Source: Nocardia mangyaensis
GTDB lineage: Bacteria > Actinomycetota > Actinomycetes > Mycobacteriales > Mycobacteriaceae
Assembly (NCBI RefSeq): GCF_001886715.1
Contig: NZ_CP018082.1
Location: 744,001-808,000 of the forward strand
Reading direction: 5' to 3'
Length of the DNA stretch: 64,000 nucleotides
Within the stretch, counting starts at the first letter, position 1. Every line of letters begins with the position of its first letter. Made by a program: the position numbers and the translations under genes. Under the pieces are notes generated by a model that made no database searches, was not told the DNA's origin, and saw only the letters and a program-made list of their open reading frames with translations. Shown piece by piece: positions 27,301 to 37,600 of the stretch.

Positions 27301-30300
27301 CGGTCGGCGGGGTCGATCTCGACATCCCGTTCGCCAAGTTCGACCTGCAGTTCGAGATGGTCGAGGACACCGACCGCAGCGGCGACCCGCACGGCATCGC
27401 GGTCGGCATCACCTACGCCACCGATCTTTTCGACGAGGCCACCGTCGCCGGGTTCGCCGATCGTCTGCTGCGGGTGCTCGACGCCGTCGTCGCCGATCCG
27501 ACGCGTCCGCTCGGCACCATCGAGGTGATGGAGCCGGTCGAGCGGCAGCGAATCCTGGCGCAGTGGAACGACACTCGCCACGAGCTGGCGCCCGCGCTGC
27601 TGCTCGACGGGTACCGCCGCGCGGTCGCCGCGCAGCCCGACGCGGTCGCGCTGGCCTACGAGGGTGCGGAGCTCACCTACCGTGAGTTCGACGAGCGGGT
27701 GAACCGGCTGGCCCGGCTGCTGGTGCACCAGGGTGTCGGCGCGGAGTCGCTGGTCGGGCTGGCCGTGCGCCGGTCGCTCGATCTGGTGGTGGGCATGTAC
27801 GCGATCGTCACCGCCGGTGGCGCCTATGTGCCGCTCGACCCGGATCATCCGGCCGAGCGGATCGCCTACATCCTCGACACCGCGCAGCCGGTCTGCGTGC
27901 TCACCACCACCGCCGACGCGGTCGAGGTGCCCGGCTCGACGCCGGTGATCAGTCTGGACACTGTTGCGCTGGAAGGGTTCTCGGGCGCGCCGCTGGCCGC
28001 CGACGAGCTGCTCCGGCCGGTGCTGGGGCAGCACCCGGCCTACCTCATCTTCACCTCGGGTTCGACCGGTCGCCCCAAGGGTGTGGCGGTGTCGCACGCG
28101 GCGATCGAGAACCAGATCACCTGGATGCTCGCGGAGTATCCGCTCGGCCCGGGTGATGTGTACCTGCAGAAGACGGCGACCACCTTCGACGTCTCGCTGT
28201 GGGGCTATTTCATGCCGCTGCGCGGCGGGGCGAAGCTCGTCGTCGCCACCCACGACGGTCACCGCGATCCGGCCTACATCGCTGAAACCATTGCGGCGCA
28301 CGGTGTCACGACGACCGACTTCGTGCCGTCGATGCTCACCGTGTTCGCCGCGCACACCAGGCCCGGTACGATTCCGACGCTGCGCGAGGTGTTCGTCGTC
28401 GGCGAGGCGCTGCCGCCGGAGACCGTCGAGGCGTTCCGCGCGGTCTCCGATGCGCAGGTGCACAACCTGTACGGTCCGACCGAGGCCGCCGTATCGGTCA
28501 CCTACTGGCCAGCCGGCGAGACCGATCGTGGCTCGGTGCCGATCGGGGTGCCGCAGTGGAACACTCAGGTGTACGTGCTGGATTCGCGGTTGTCCCCGGT
28601 GCCCGTCGGGGTCACCGGTGAGCTGTACCTCGCCGGTGATCAGCTGGCGCGCGGTTATGTCGCCCGACCGGATCTGACCTCGGATCGGTTCGTGGCCAAT
28701 CCCTTCGAACCCGGCGCGCGGATGTATCGCACCGGTGACCTCGTGGTCTGGCGCACACCCACCGCGGACACCCACACGCTGGAGTACCTGGGCCGCACCG
28801 ACTTCCAGGTGAAGTTCCGTGGCCAGCGCATCGAGCTCGGTGAGATCGAGACCGCGCTGCTGGCCCAGCCCGCGGTGAGCCAGGCGGTCACGATCGTGGC
28901 GGATTCGGCCGCCGGTGAGCAGCTGGTCGCCTACGTGGTGCCCAAGCCCGGCGCCGAGATCGAGCAGGCGCCGCTGCTGGCCGCGATCGCGACGACGTTG
29001 CCCGCGTACATGGTTCCCTCGGCGCTGGTGCCCCTGGCGGAGTTCCCGCTCAACCCGAGCGGCAAGCTCGACCGCAAGGCGCTGCCCGCGCCGACGTTCA
29101 CCGCCGGTGCGTTCCGCTCGCCCGCCACCCCCGCCGAGGAGATCGTGGCCGGGGTGTTCGCCGAGCTGCTCGGGATGGCCCGCGTCGGCGCCGACGACGA
29201 CTACTTCGCCCTCGGCGGCAACTCGCTGATGGCCACGCGCGCGATCGCCCGGATCAACGAGGCGCTCGACGCCGAGCTCGGCATCCGCGACCTGTTCGAG
29301 GCGCCCACCGTGGTGGCGCTGGCCGCGCGGATCGGCGCGCTCGGCGGTGGCGCTGCCCGTCCGGCGCTGGTCGCCGGTCCCCGGCCCGAACGGATTCCGC
29401 TGTCGCTGGCCCAGCAGCGCATGTGGGTGCTCAACCAGCTCGATCCCACCTCCAGCTCCTACAACATCCCGTTCGCCATTCGGCTGACCGGTGAGCTCGA
29501 CGTGGCCGCGCTGCAGGCCGCGGTGACCGATGTCCTCGGCAGGCACGAGTCGCTGCGCACGCGCTTCCCAGCGGTTGACGGCACACCGGTGCAGGAGGTC
29601 GTGCCGGTGGCCGAGGCGCTGCCCGGTGGACTCGCGGTCGAGACCACCACCGAGGTGCTCGCCACCGCCACCGCGCTCATCGAGGCGGGCTTCGAGGTCT
29701 CGCGCGAGGTGCCGCTGCGGGCGCGACTGCTCACCGACGGCACCGCGGCCGACTGGCTGCTGGTGTTCGTGGTCCACCACATCGCCGCCGACGGCGCGTC
29801 GCTCGCCCCGTTGGCCCGCGACCTGATGACCGCCTACGTCTCGCGCGCCGCGGGCCGGAACCCGACGTGGACGCCGCTGCCCGTGCAGTACGCGGATTAC
29901 GCGCTGTGGCAGCGCGAGGTCGTCGGCGCCGACGACGAGCCCGGTTCGGTCGCCGCGCAGCAGCTGGAGTACTGGCGCGATCAGCTGGCCGGGGTGCCCC
30001 CGCTGCTGGAGCTGCCGCAGGACCGTCCGCGTCCCGCGGTGCCGACCCTGCGCGGTGCCACCACCGAGCTGCGGCTGCCCGCCGAGGTACACGCCGACCT
30101 CGACAAGATCGCGCGCGAACACAAGTCGTCGCTGTTCATGGTCGTGCACGCGGCGCTGGCCGTGCTGCTCGCCCGACTGTCGGGCACCTCCGACATCGCG
30201 ATCGGCACCGCGGTGGCCGGTCGTGGTGAACGTGCGCTCGACGAGTTGGTCGGCATGTTCGTCAACACGCTCGCCCTGCGCACGACCCTGGATCCGGCCG

Positions 30301-31601
30301 GGTCCTTCGACGAGGCCGTCGACCTGGCTCGGGAGACCGATCTCGGCGCGTTCGCCCATGCCGATCTGCCGTTCGAGCGGGTCGTCGAGGTCGTCGCACC
30401 GGGTAAGGGCAGCGCGCACAATCCGCTGTTCCAGGTGGCGCTGACCTTCAGCAACAACGAGGCGGCCGCGCTCGAACTGCCCGGGCTGACCGTGTCCGCG
30501 CTCGAGACCGCGGTGGCGGCCAAGTTCGACCTGCAGGTCGACGTGGAACCGCGATTCACCGACGCGGGCGAGCCCGGCGAGCTGATCACCCTGTTCAACT
30601 ACGCCACCGACCTGTTCGACGAGCCGACGGTGCGCACCCTCGGCGCGCGCTTGGCCCGCATCCTGACCGCGGTGGCCGCCGATCCGCAGGTGCGCGTCGG
30701 TGACATCGACATCCTCGACGCGACCGAACGCGCGCGGTTGCTGGCCGGGGCCGAGCAGGCCCCCGCCCCGGCCGCGCCGACCGGCGGCACCACGCTGGCG
30801 CAGGCCTTTGCCGCGGCGGCCGAGGACGATCCGGACGGTCCCGCGCTGGTCTGGGGCGAGGAGTCGCTGACCTACGAGCAGCTCGACGCCCGCTCCTCAC
30901 GATTGGCGCGGCTGCTGATCGGACGCGGCTTCGGGCCGGGTGCCGGTGTGGCCGTTGATCTTCCGCGTGGCGTCGACTGGGCCGTCGCGGTCTGGGCGGT
31001 GCTCAAGGCCGGTGCGGCCGTGGTCCCCGCCTCGGCGCTCGCGCTGCGCGTGGAGCCGACGGCCAAGATCGGGCTCACCATCGGGGCAGCCCCGAGCGGC
31101 GACATCGACTGGGTGTCGCTGGCCGATCCGGCGATCCGGACCGAGCTGTCGGTGCAGTCCGCGCGACCGGTGACCTACGCCGACCGGACCAGGGCGCTGC
31201 GCGGCGGCGATCCGGCGTTCGTCGGCGCCGACGGTGTGCGCAGCTACGACGAACTCGCCACCGCGGGGGCGCGGGTGCGCGCCGAGGCCGGCCTGACCTT
31301 CGAGGCGCGGACTTTCGGCAGCGGTGCCTCCGACGGGTTCACCGCGCTGGTCGAACCGGTGGCAGCAGGCGTGGCGGGCGCGTCGATGGTGCTGGTGCCC
31401 GAGGCTGCCGACGGGCTCTCGGCGGTGCTCGCCGAGGAATGGGTGAGCCACCTGTTCGGTGACCGGGCTGGGATCGAGGCGCTCGACACCGCCGAACTCG
31501 GTGATCTGCAGGCGCTGATCGCCGACGACACCGCGCCGGGCAACCCCGGCTCGGCCGAGGTGGTCCTGGTACTGGGAGACCTGCGCGCGCCGGTAGCGTG
31601 A
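24306..31601 (+). CDS. NRPS1: A-T-C-A-T-C plus degenerate A fragment
   Basis: 2431-aa nonribosomal peptide synthetase, first protein of assembly line I. After an Arg/Ser-rich N-terminus: A1 (about 20-540, YTSGSTGKPKG at 182), carrier T1 (phosphopantetheine Ser575 in GGNSL), C1 (625-1065, HHIAGDG at 761), A2 (1085-1585, core at 1249), T2 (Ser1640), C2 (1690-2140, HHIAADG at 1824), then a degenerate A-domain N-terminus (2160-2431). There is no starter C domain, so the first residue is loaded directly without an acyl cap. Pocket codes read by eye: A1 D-V-L-L-V-A-G-I-L, A2 D-V-W-D-F-V-L-V-S; neither has a safe substrate match. ATG 24306 follows GAGAGGTG. NRPS2 follows after 66 bp. Confidence 0.95.
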   Translation: METARRSARGSRRRRSSSPTFGQLLTAAVESAAESSAIRFNPTGAPADQRELSYRELDERSSRLARELIAHGVGPGDVVAIGIARSVESVLAVWAIAKTGAAYVPVDPNYPADRIAHIVSDSGAILGLTIAAHRPVLGAGIDWLELDDPATAARLEARPAHPISYADRLRTLDERHPAYVIYTSGSTGKPKGVVVTHTGLAGLVAAEREHYGVTAQARVLHVCSPNFDVSVLELLLTFSAGATLVIAPPQVFGGFELADLLARERVSHMLITPGALESVDPAGLDELRTVVVAGDKFGPELVGRWAVGERAFYNGYGPTEATILATSTAPMDPAAPVTIGAAIAGVGAFVLDSRLRPVPSGVIGELYLTGPALAQGYLNRPGLTAERFVASPFGADNGDPNARLYRTGDLVRRSESGDGVIEYMGRSDFQVKIRGFRIELGEIDNALTAHPAIDFAATLGKTLPSGATALVSYVLPRAGATVDVAALDDFLAESLPGYMIPAAIMTLAEIPLTPVGKLDRQALPEPVFAAREFRALSTPVEEIVAEVFAALLTVGDGEAVRVGADDDFFELGGNSLLAAQAAARIGAALDTRVPVQTLFEASTVAALAQRVERHIGTGSDQALVPQPRPEQIPLSFAQQRMWFLNRFDVTSAVNNMPVAVRLSGELDAAALRSAVHDLVGRHEVLRTIYPEIDGQGYQVILPLTDPRALPELPVREVLPEQVPAVVTAAVTTGFDITIAPPIRLELLRVGPEEHVLVCVVHHIAGDGVSMGPLTRDLMSAYLQRVAGAEPQWAPLAVQYADFTLWQRAVLGAEDDPDSVLAEQIGYWREQLAGLPDQLDLPTDRPRPVHATSRGAGYDFRIPAEIHAGLDRLARGSQSTLFMVVHTALSVLLSRLSGTTDIAVGTPVAGRGDAALDDLIGMFVNTLVLRTEIDPARGFADQLAVTGAADVAAFGHADVPFERLVEILDPARSTARHPLFQVMLSFQNMARTALELPGLSVGGVDLDIPFAKFDLQFEMVEDTDRSGDPHGIAVGITYATDLFDEATVAGFADRLLRVLDAVVADPTRPLGTIEVMEPVERQRILAQWNDTRHELAPALLLDGYRRAVAAQPDAVALAYEGAELTYREFDERVNRLARLLVHQGVGAESLVGLAVRRSLDLVVGMYAIVTAGGAYVPLDPDHPAERIAYILDTAQPVCVLTTTADAVEVPGSTPVISLDTVALEGFSGAPLAADELLRPVLGQHPAYLIFTSGSTGRPKGVAVSHAAIENQITWMLAEYPLGPGDVYLQKTATTFDVSLWGYFMPLRGGAKLVVATHDGHRDPAYIAETIAAHGVTTTDFVPSMLTVFAAHTRPGTIPTLREVFVVGEALPPETVEAFRAVSDAQVHNLYGPTEAAVSVTYWPAGETDRGSVPIGVPQWNTQVYVLDSRLSPVPVGVTGELYLAGDQLARGYVARPDLTSDRFVANPFEPGARMYRTGDLVVWRTPTADTHTLEYLGRTDFQVKFRGQRIELGEIETALLAQPAVSQAVTIVADSAAGEQLVAYVVPKPGAEIEQAPLLAAIATTLPAYMVPSALVPLAEFPLNPSGKLDRKALPAPTFTAGAFRSPATPAEEIVAGVFAELLGMARVGADDDYFALGGNSLMATRAIARINEALDAELGIRDLFEAPTVVALAARIGALGGGAARPALVAGPRPERIPLSLAQQRMWVLNQLDPTSSSYNIPFAIRLTGELDVAALQAAVTDVLGRHESLRTRFPAVDGTPVQEVVPVAEALPGGLAVETTTEVLATATALIEAGFEVSREVPLRARLLTDGTAADWLLVFVVHHIAADGASLAPLARDLMTAYVSRAAGRNPTWTPLPVQYADYALWQREVVGADDEPGSVAAQQLEYWRDQLAGVPPLLELPQDRPRPAVPTLRGATTELRLPAEVHADLDKIAREHKSSLFMVVHAALAVLLARLSGTSDIAIGTAVAGRGERALDELVGMFVNTLALRTTLDPAGSFDEAVDLARETDLGAFAHADLPFERVVEVVAPGKGSAHNPLFQVALTFSNNEAAALELPGLTVSALETAVAAKFDLQVDVEPRFTDAGEPGELITLFNYATDLFDEPTVRTLGARLARILTAVAADPQVRVGDIDILDATERARLLAGAEQAPAPAAPTGGTTLAQAFAAAAEDDPDGPALVWGEESLTYEQLDARSSRLARLLIGRGFGPGAGVAVDLPRGVDWAVAVWAVLKAGAAVVPASALALRVEPTAKIGLTIGAAPSGDIDWVSLADPAIRTELSVQSARPVTYADRTRALRGGDPAFVGADGVRSYDELATAGARVRAEAGLTFEARTFGSGASDGFTALVEPVAAGVAGASMVLVPEAADGLSAVLAEEWVSHLFGDRAGIEALDTAELGDLQALIADDTAPGNPGSAEVVLVLGDLRAPVA
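30783..31598 (+). other. Pseudo-adenylation tail of NRPS1
   Basis: Residues about 2160-2431. They keep A-domain cores 1-2 ([26 protein letters not shown]), but the ATP loop YTSGSTGxPKG is replaced by DPAFVGADG. The fold pattern fades before the NxYGPTE motif, and the protein ends there without a carrier domain. A homologous tail ends NRPS3. Confidence 0.85.
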
Positions 31602-31667
31602 GCCCGCGCGCCGAGCGTGAAGGCAGTCGAGACACCGAGTTTCGGTGATGGGTGAGGTGGAACAGCG

Positions 31668-34600
31668 ATGACACGACCGACGCGGACCCGACCGGTACGC
31701 ACCCGCCGCCCCCGGGTGACAGCGCTCGCGCAGCTGTTGGCGACCGCGGTCGAGACCAACCCCGACGGTCTCGCGGTCGTGCTCGCCGATGCCACCCGTA
31801 CCCTCGGCAGCCTCACCTACGCCGAACTCGACGAGCGGTCCAACCGGATCGCCCGCCTGCTCATCGCACGCGGTATCGGCGCCGGTGACCTGGTGGCCAT
31901 CGGGATTCCGCGCTCGATCGAGTCGGTGCTCGCGGTGTGGGCGGTCACCAAGACCGGCGCGGGTTTCGTGCCGGTCGACCCGAACTACCCGGCCGATCGC
32001 GTGGCGCACATGGTCGGCGACTCGGGCGCGGTCTTCGGGCTCACTGTCTCGGCGGTCGCGGATCGGCTGCCCACGCAGGTGGAATGGCTGGCTCTCGACG
32101 GCTCGCGATCGGCTCCGCTGCTCGACGAGGTGTCCGGTGAACCGGTCACCAATGGCGACCGGTTGCGTCCGGTGAGGGCCGAGGATCTCGCCTACATCAT
32201 CTACACCTCCGGTTCGACCGGTCTGCCCAAGGGCGTCGCGGTGAGCCAGGCCGGGCTGGCCGGGTTCTGCGCCGAACAGCGCAGGCACTATCGGGTCGAA
32301 TCCGACTCGCGCACCCTGCATTTCGCTTCGCCGTCGTTCGACGCGTCGCTGCTCGAGCTGCTGCTGGCGATCGGTGCCGGGGCGACGATGGTGATCGTGG
32401 ATCCGAGTGTGTACGGCGGTGACGATCTGGCGGCGCTGCTGCGCCGCGAGCGGGTGAGTCATGTGTTCATCACCCCCGCGGCCCTGGCTTCGGTGGACCC
32501 GGCGGGGCTCGACGACTTCCGGGTGGTCGCGGTCGGTGGCGAGATGGTGCCGCCGGATCTGTTGCGGCGCTGGGCGATTCCGCTCGCCGACGGCACGCTG
32601 CGGCAGTTCCACAATGTGTACGGGCCCACCGAGACGACGATCGTCACCAATATCAGCGTGCCGCTGCGGCCCGGTGACACCCTGACCATCGGCGGCCCGC
32701 TGCACGGTGTCGCCGAATACGTGCTCGACGACCGGCTCGGCCCGGTTCCCCCCGGCGTGGTCGGCGAGCTCTACATCACCGGCGCCCAGCTGACCCGCGG
32801 CTACCACGCCCGCCCCGGCCTCACCGCGTCCCGCTTCGTCGCGAACCCCTTCGACCCGGCCGGTTCTCGTCTCTACCGCACCGGCGATCTGGTCCGCTGG
32901 ACCACGGTGTCTGATGGCGCTGCCCCCGAGGGCCCTGCGGGGTCACGCTTCGCTACCTCCTCCGGGCCCGCCGGGACCAGCGCGGTGTCTGAAGGCGCTG
33001 CCCCCGAGGGCCCTGCGGGGTCACGCTTCGCTACCTCCTCCGGGCCCGCCGGGAACAGCGCGGTGTCTGATGGCGCTGCCCCCGAGGGCCCTGCGGGGTC
33101 ACGCTTCGCTACCTCCTCCGGGCCCGCCGGGAACAGCGCGGTGGCCGCGCTGGAATACGTGGGCCGCAACGACTTCCAGGTGAAGATCCGCGGCTTCCGG
33201 ATCGAGCTCGGTGAGATCGACGCGGTGCTCTCGGCGCACGAGAGCCTCGACTTCGCCGCCACCGTCGGCCACGAACTCGACAGCGGTGCGACGATTCTGG
33301 TGTCCTACGTGCACGCGGCGCCGGGCGCGAGTGTCGACGCCGCCGCGCTCACCGCCTTCGCCGAGCGCTCCTTGCCCGCGCACATGGTGCCCACCGTGCT
33401 GATGGAGCTCGACACCATCCCGCTGACCCCGGTCGGCAAGCTGGACCGGCGGGCGCTGCCCGAACCGGTGCTCGAGCACGCCGAGTTCCGGGCACCGACC
33501 ACGGCGGTCGAGCAGATCGTCGCCGGGACCTTCGCGCAGGTGCTCGACCTCGACGCCGACACCCAGCTCGGCCTCGACGACGACTTCTTCGCCCTCGGCG
33601 GCAACTCGTTGCTGGCCACCCAGATCGCCGCCCGGCTCGGCGCGGCCTTCGACACCGATTTCCCGGTGCGGCTGCTGTTCGAGGTGCCGACGGTGGGGGC
33701 GCTGGCGCAGCGACTGTCCGAGTCCGCGGGCGCCGGTGCGCGTCCGGCGCTGGTCGCGGGGGAGCGGCCGGAGCGGGTTCCACTGTCGCTGGCCCAGCAG
33801 CGGATGTGGTTCCTCAACCAGTTCGATCCGGACTCGGTCGCCTACAACATCCCGATGGCGGTGCGATTGGGCGGCGGCATCGATGTCGAGGCACTGCGCG
33901 CGGCCGTCGGCGATCTCGTCGCCCGGCACGAGACCCTGCGCACGATCTACCCCGAGACCGCCGACGGCCCGATCCAGCAGGTACTGGCCGAATCCGCCGC
34001 GACCCCGCGCCTGGAAGTACGACCGATCGCCGCCGAACACCTCACCGCCGCCATGCGCGAGCTGGGCTCCACCGGGTTCGACGTGCGCAGCCAGGTGCCG
34101 GTGCGGATCGCACTGTTCGAACTCGGGCCCGCGGAATCTGTGCTGGCCGTGGTCGTGCACCACATCGCCGGTGACGGCTCCTCGCTGACTCCGCTGACCA
34201 GGGACTTGATGCTCGCCTATGCGGCGCGCTCGGCGGGCTCGGCGCCGGACTGGACGCCCCTGGCGGTGCAGTACGCCGACTACGCGCTGTGGCAGCGCGA
34301 ACTGCTCGGCAGCGAAGACGACCCGGCGTCACTGGCCTCGGCGCAGCTCGCCTACTGGCGTGACGCGCTGGCCGGGCTGCCCGATCAGCTCGACCTGCCC
34401 GCCGACCGGCCACGGCCCGCCGTGCAGTCCTTCGCCGGTGGTCGCGTCCCGATCGAGATCGACGCCGAGACCCACCGCGCGCTGCTGGCGCTGGCCCGCG
34501 CGCAGGGCGCGACCCTGTTCATGGTCGTGCACACCGCCCTCGCGGTGACCCTGGCTCGACTGGCAGGCGCCGACGACCTGGCCATCGGCACGCCGATCGC

Positions 34601-37600
34601 CGGCCGCGGCGAGGCCGCGCTCGACGACCTGATCGGCATGTTCGTCAACACGCTGGTCTTCCGCACCACGCTGACGCCCGGCGAATCGTTCGCCGAGTTG
34701 CTGGCCCGCCAGCGCGATATCGATCTGCAGGTGTTCGCGCACGCCGATCTGCCGTTCGAGCGGCTGGTCGAGGCGATCAACCCGGCCCGCTCGACCGCGC
34801 GGCACCCGCTGTTCCAGGTGGGCCTGTCGTTCCAGAACCTCAGCCGCTCCGGGCTCGAGCTCGGTGAGACGGCGGTCGAGGGCGTCGATGTGGATCTGGC
34901 GGTGTCGCAGTTCGATCTGCACGCCATCGTCGCCGACGCCTATGACGCCGACGGGGTCGCGCAGGGGATCAGCGGTGTGTTCACCTACGCCACCGACCTT
35001 TTCGACGCGTCGACCGCCGCCACCTACGCCGACCGTTTCGCCCGCGTGCTCGCCGCGGTGGCTACCGCACCGCAGCGTCCGGTCGACGAGATCGAACTGC
35101 TCGCCGAGGCCGAGCGAGAGCGAATTCTGCACAGCTGGAACACGACCGGGCATTCTGTTCAGCCGGCCACGCTCGCCTCGCTGTTCGCCGACACCGCCGC
35201 CGCGCACCCGGAGGGGGTAGCCCTGGTGGATGCCGATGGCACCGAACTCACCTATCGGGATTTCGCCGGTCGGGTGAATCAGCTCGCGCGGCAACTGATC
35301 ACGCTGGGTGTCGGAGTGGAGGACCGGGTCGCACTCGCGATGCGGCGTTCGGCGGAGCTGGTTGTCGCGATGTACGCGGTGGCGCAGGCTGGCGCGGCGT
35401 ACGTACCGGTCGATCCCGATCAGCCCGCTGATCGGGTGGGGCAGGTGCTCGACACCGCGGCGCCGGTGTGCGTATTGACCACCGCGCGTGACGGTTTCAC
35501 CCGGTCGACCGGCATCGGCGTCGACGCCGGTGACCCTCCCATCGATCCTCGCCCGGTGGTGGCGATCGACACCCTCGACCTGTCCGCGGTCTCGGCGGCG
35601 CCGATCGCGGCGAACGAGCGGATCGGCGTGCTACGGCCCGAGAACACGGCCTATGTCATCTTCACCTCCGGATCCACCGGCGTGCCCAAGGGCGTCGCGG
35701 TGCCGCACGCTGCCATCGTCAACCAATTGCAGTGGAAGACCACGGCATTCGGGCTCGGCCGGGACGACTCGGTGCTGTTGAAGACCGCCGCGACCTTCGA
35801 CCTGTCGGTGTGGGAGTTCTGGTCGGCTGCGGTGAGCGGCGGCCGGTTGGTGCTCGCCGCACCTGACGGACACCGCGACCCGGCCTACCTGCTCGGTCTG
35901 CTCGCCGACCGTGCGGTGACCACCGTGCACCTGGTCCCGTCCATGCTCGACGCCCTGCTCACCGAATCCGGTGGCACCCTGCCGTCGACCCTGCGCCGGG
36001 TGCTCGCGATCGGCGAAGCACTGCCCGCCGCGACGGCGCAACGTTTCCTCGCGGGCAATACCGCGGCGTTGCACAACCTGTACGGCCCCACCGAGGCCGC
36101 CGTCTCCATCACCGACCACCGCGTCACCACGGCCGACCGGGTGAGCGTGCCGATCGGCGCGCCCGAATGGAACAGCCGGGTCTATGTCCTCGACGCCCGC
36201 CTGCGCCCGGTTCCCGTGGGCGTGCCCGGTGAGCTGTACCTCGCCGGCGCGCAGCTGGCCCGCGGCTACTTCGCCCGCCCCGACCTGACCGCCGACCGCT
36301 TCGTCGCCGACCCGTTTGTCGGCGGTGGCGCGCGCATGTACCGCACCGGCGATGTGGTGGCATGGACAGCCAACGGCGAACTCGACTACCGGGGTCGCAC
36401 CGATTTCCAGGTCAAGATCCGTGGCTTCCGGATCGAGCTCGGGGAGATCGAGGCCGCGCTCTTGGCCGCGCCGCGGATCGCCCAGGCTGCGGTGGTGGCC
36501 CAGCACGATCCGCGTCTGGGGGACCGGTTGGTCGCCTATGTCGTTCCCACGCCCGAGGCCGAACTCGACGCGGCCACCGCCAAAGCCGCGGTGGCCCAGG
36601 TGCTGCCGTCCTACATGGTGCCCGCCGCGTTTGTGGTCCTCGGCCACCTGCCGTTGAACGCCAACGGCAAGCTCGACCGGGCCGCGCTGCCCGAGCCGGT
36701 GCTGGAACCGCGCCGCTACCGGGAGCCGGTGAGCGAGCACGAGGTCGCGGTGGCCGAGGTGTTCACCGAGGTTCTCGGCGTGGCACGCCCCGGCCTCGAC
36801 GACGACTTCTTCGAACTCGGCGGCAACTCGCTGCTGGCCACCCGTGTGGTGCACCGGCTGCGCGAGCGCACCGGCACCGAGCTGACCGTGGCCGCGTTCT
36901 TCGCCGATCCGAGCGTGGCCGGGCTCGCCGCCCGCCTCGGCGACGGCCACGGCGCGGCCGCCGACCTCGCGGCCGCGCTCTCGGTGGTGCTGCCGATCAA
37001 GCGGCAGGGCACCCGCTCGCCGCTGATCTGCCTGCACCCGGTGTCGGGCCTGGCCTGGGCCTATGCCGGCCTGGTGCCGTCGCTGCCCGACGACCTGCCG
37101 GTCCTCGGTATCCAGTCGCCGGTGCTCAGCGACCCGGACTTCCGGCCCGCCTCGGCCGCCGAACTGATCGATCGCTATCTCGCCGAGATCCGCGCCGTGC
37201 AGCCACACGGTCCCTATCACCTGCTCGGATGGTCGCTGGGCGGCGTGCTCGGCCAGGCCGTGGCCACCCGCTTGCAGGCCGAGGGCGAGACGGTGGCCTC
37301 GCTGACCATGCTCGACAGCCTGCCCGGCGCCGAACTCGCCGACTTCCGGGCCGAACTGCGCCATTCCCTGCTCGACCTGGGCATCCCCGAGCATCAACTG
37401 CCCGCCGCCGACCGGCTCACCGAGCTCGGTGACGACGCCGTGGCCGCGCTGCACGCGATGCTGGCAGGCGGGCTGCCGATCTCGCGCGATCAGTTCATCG
37501 GCATATACCGCGGCGCGCTGCACACGGTCGCGCTGGTCAACGACCTCGCGCCCGACCGCTACACCGGTGATCTCACCTACTTCACCGCACTGCGCAACCA

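Noticed and set aside
24237..30419. Open frame of 2060 codons on the minus strand (similar long frames at 38103-43559 and 55940-61798)
   Set aside because: It is antisense to NRPS genes with clear domains. Such frames arise from high-GC third-position bias; products are Arg/Gly/His/Gln-rich with no domain.
32907..33140. Tandem repeat considered as a CRISPR array
   Set aside because: Units are contiguous without spacers and in frame with the NRPS; it is a coding minisatellite.
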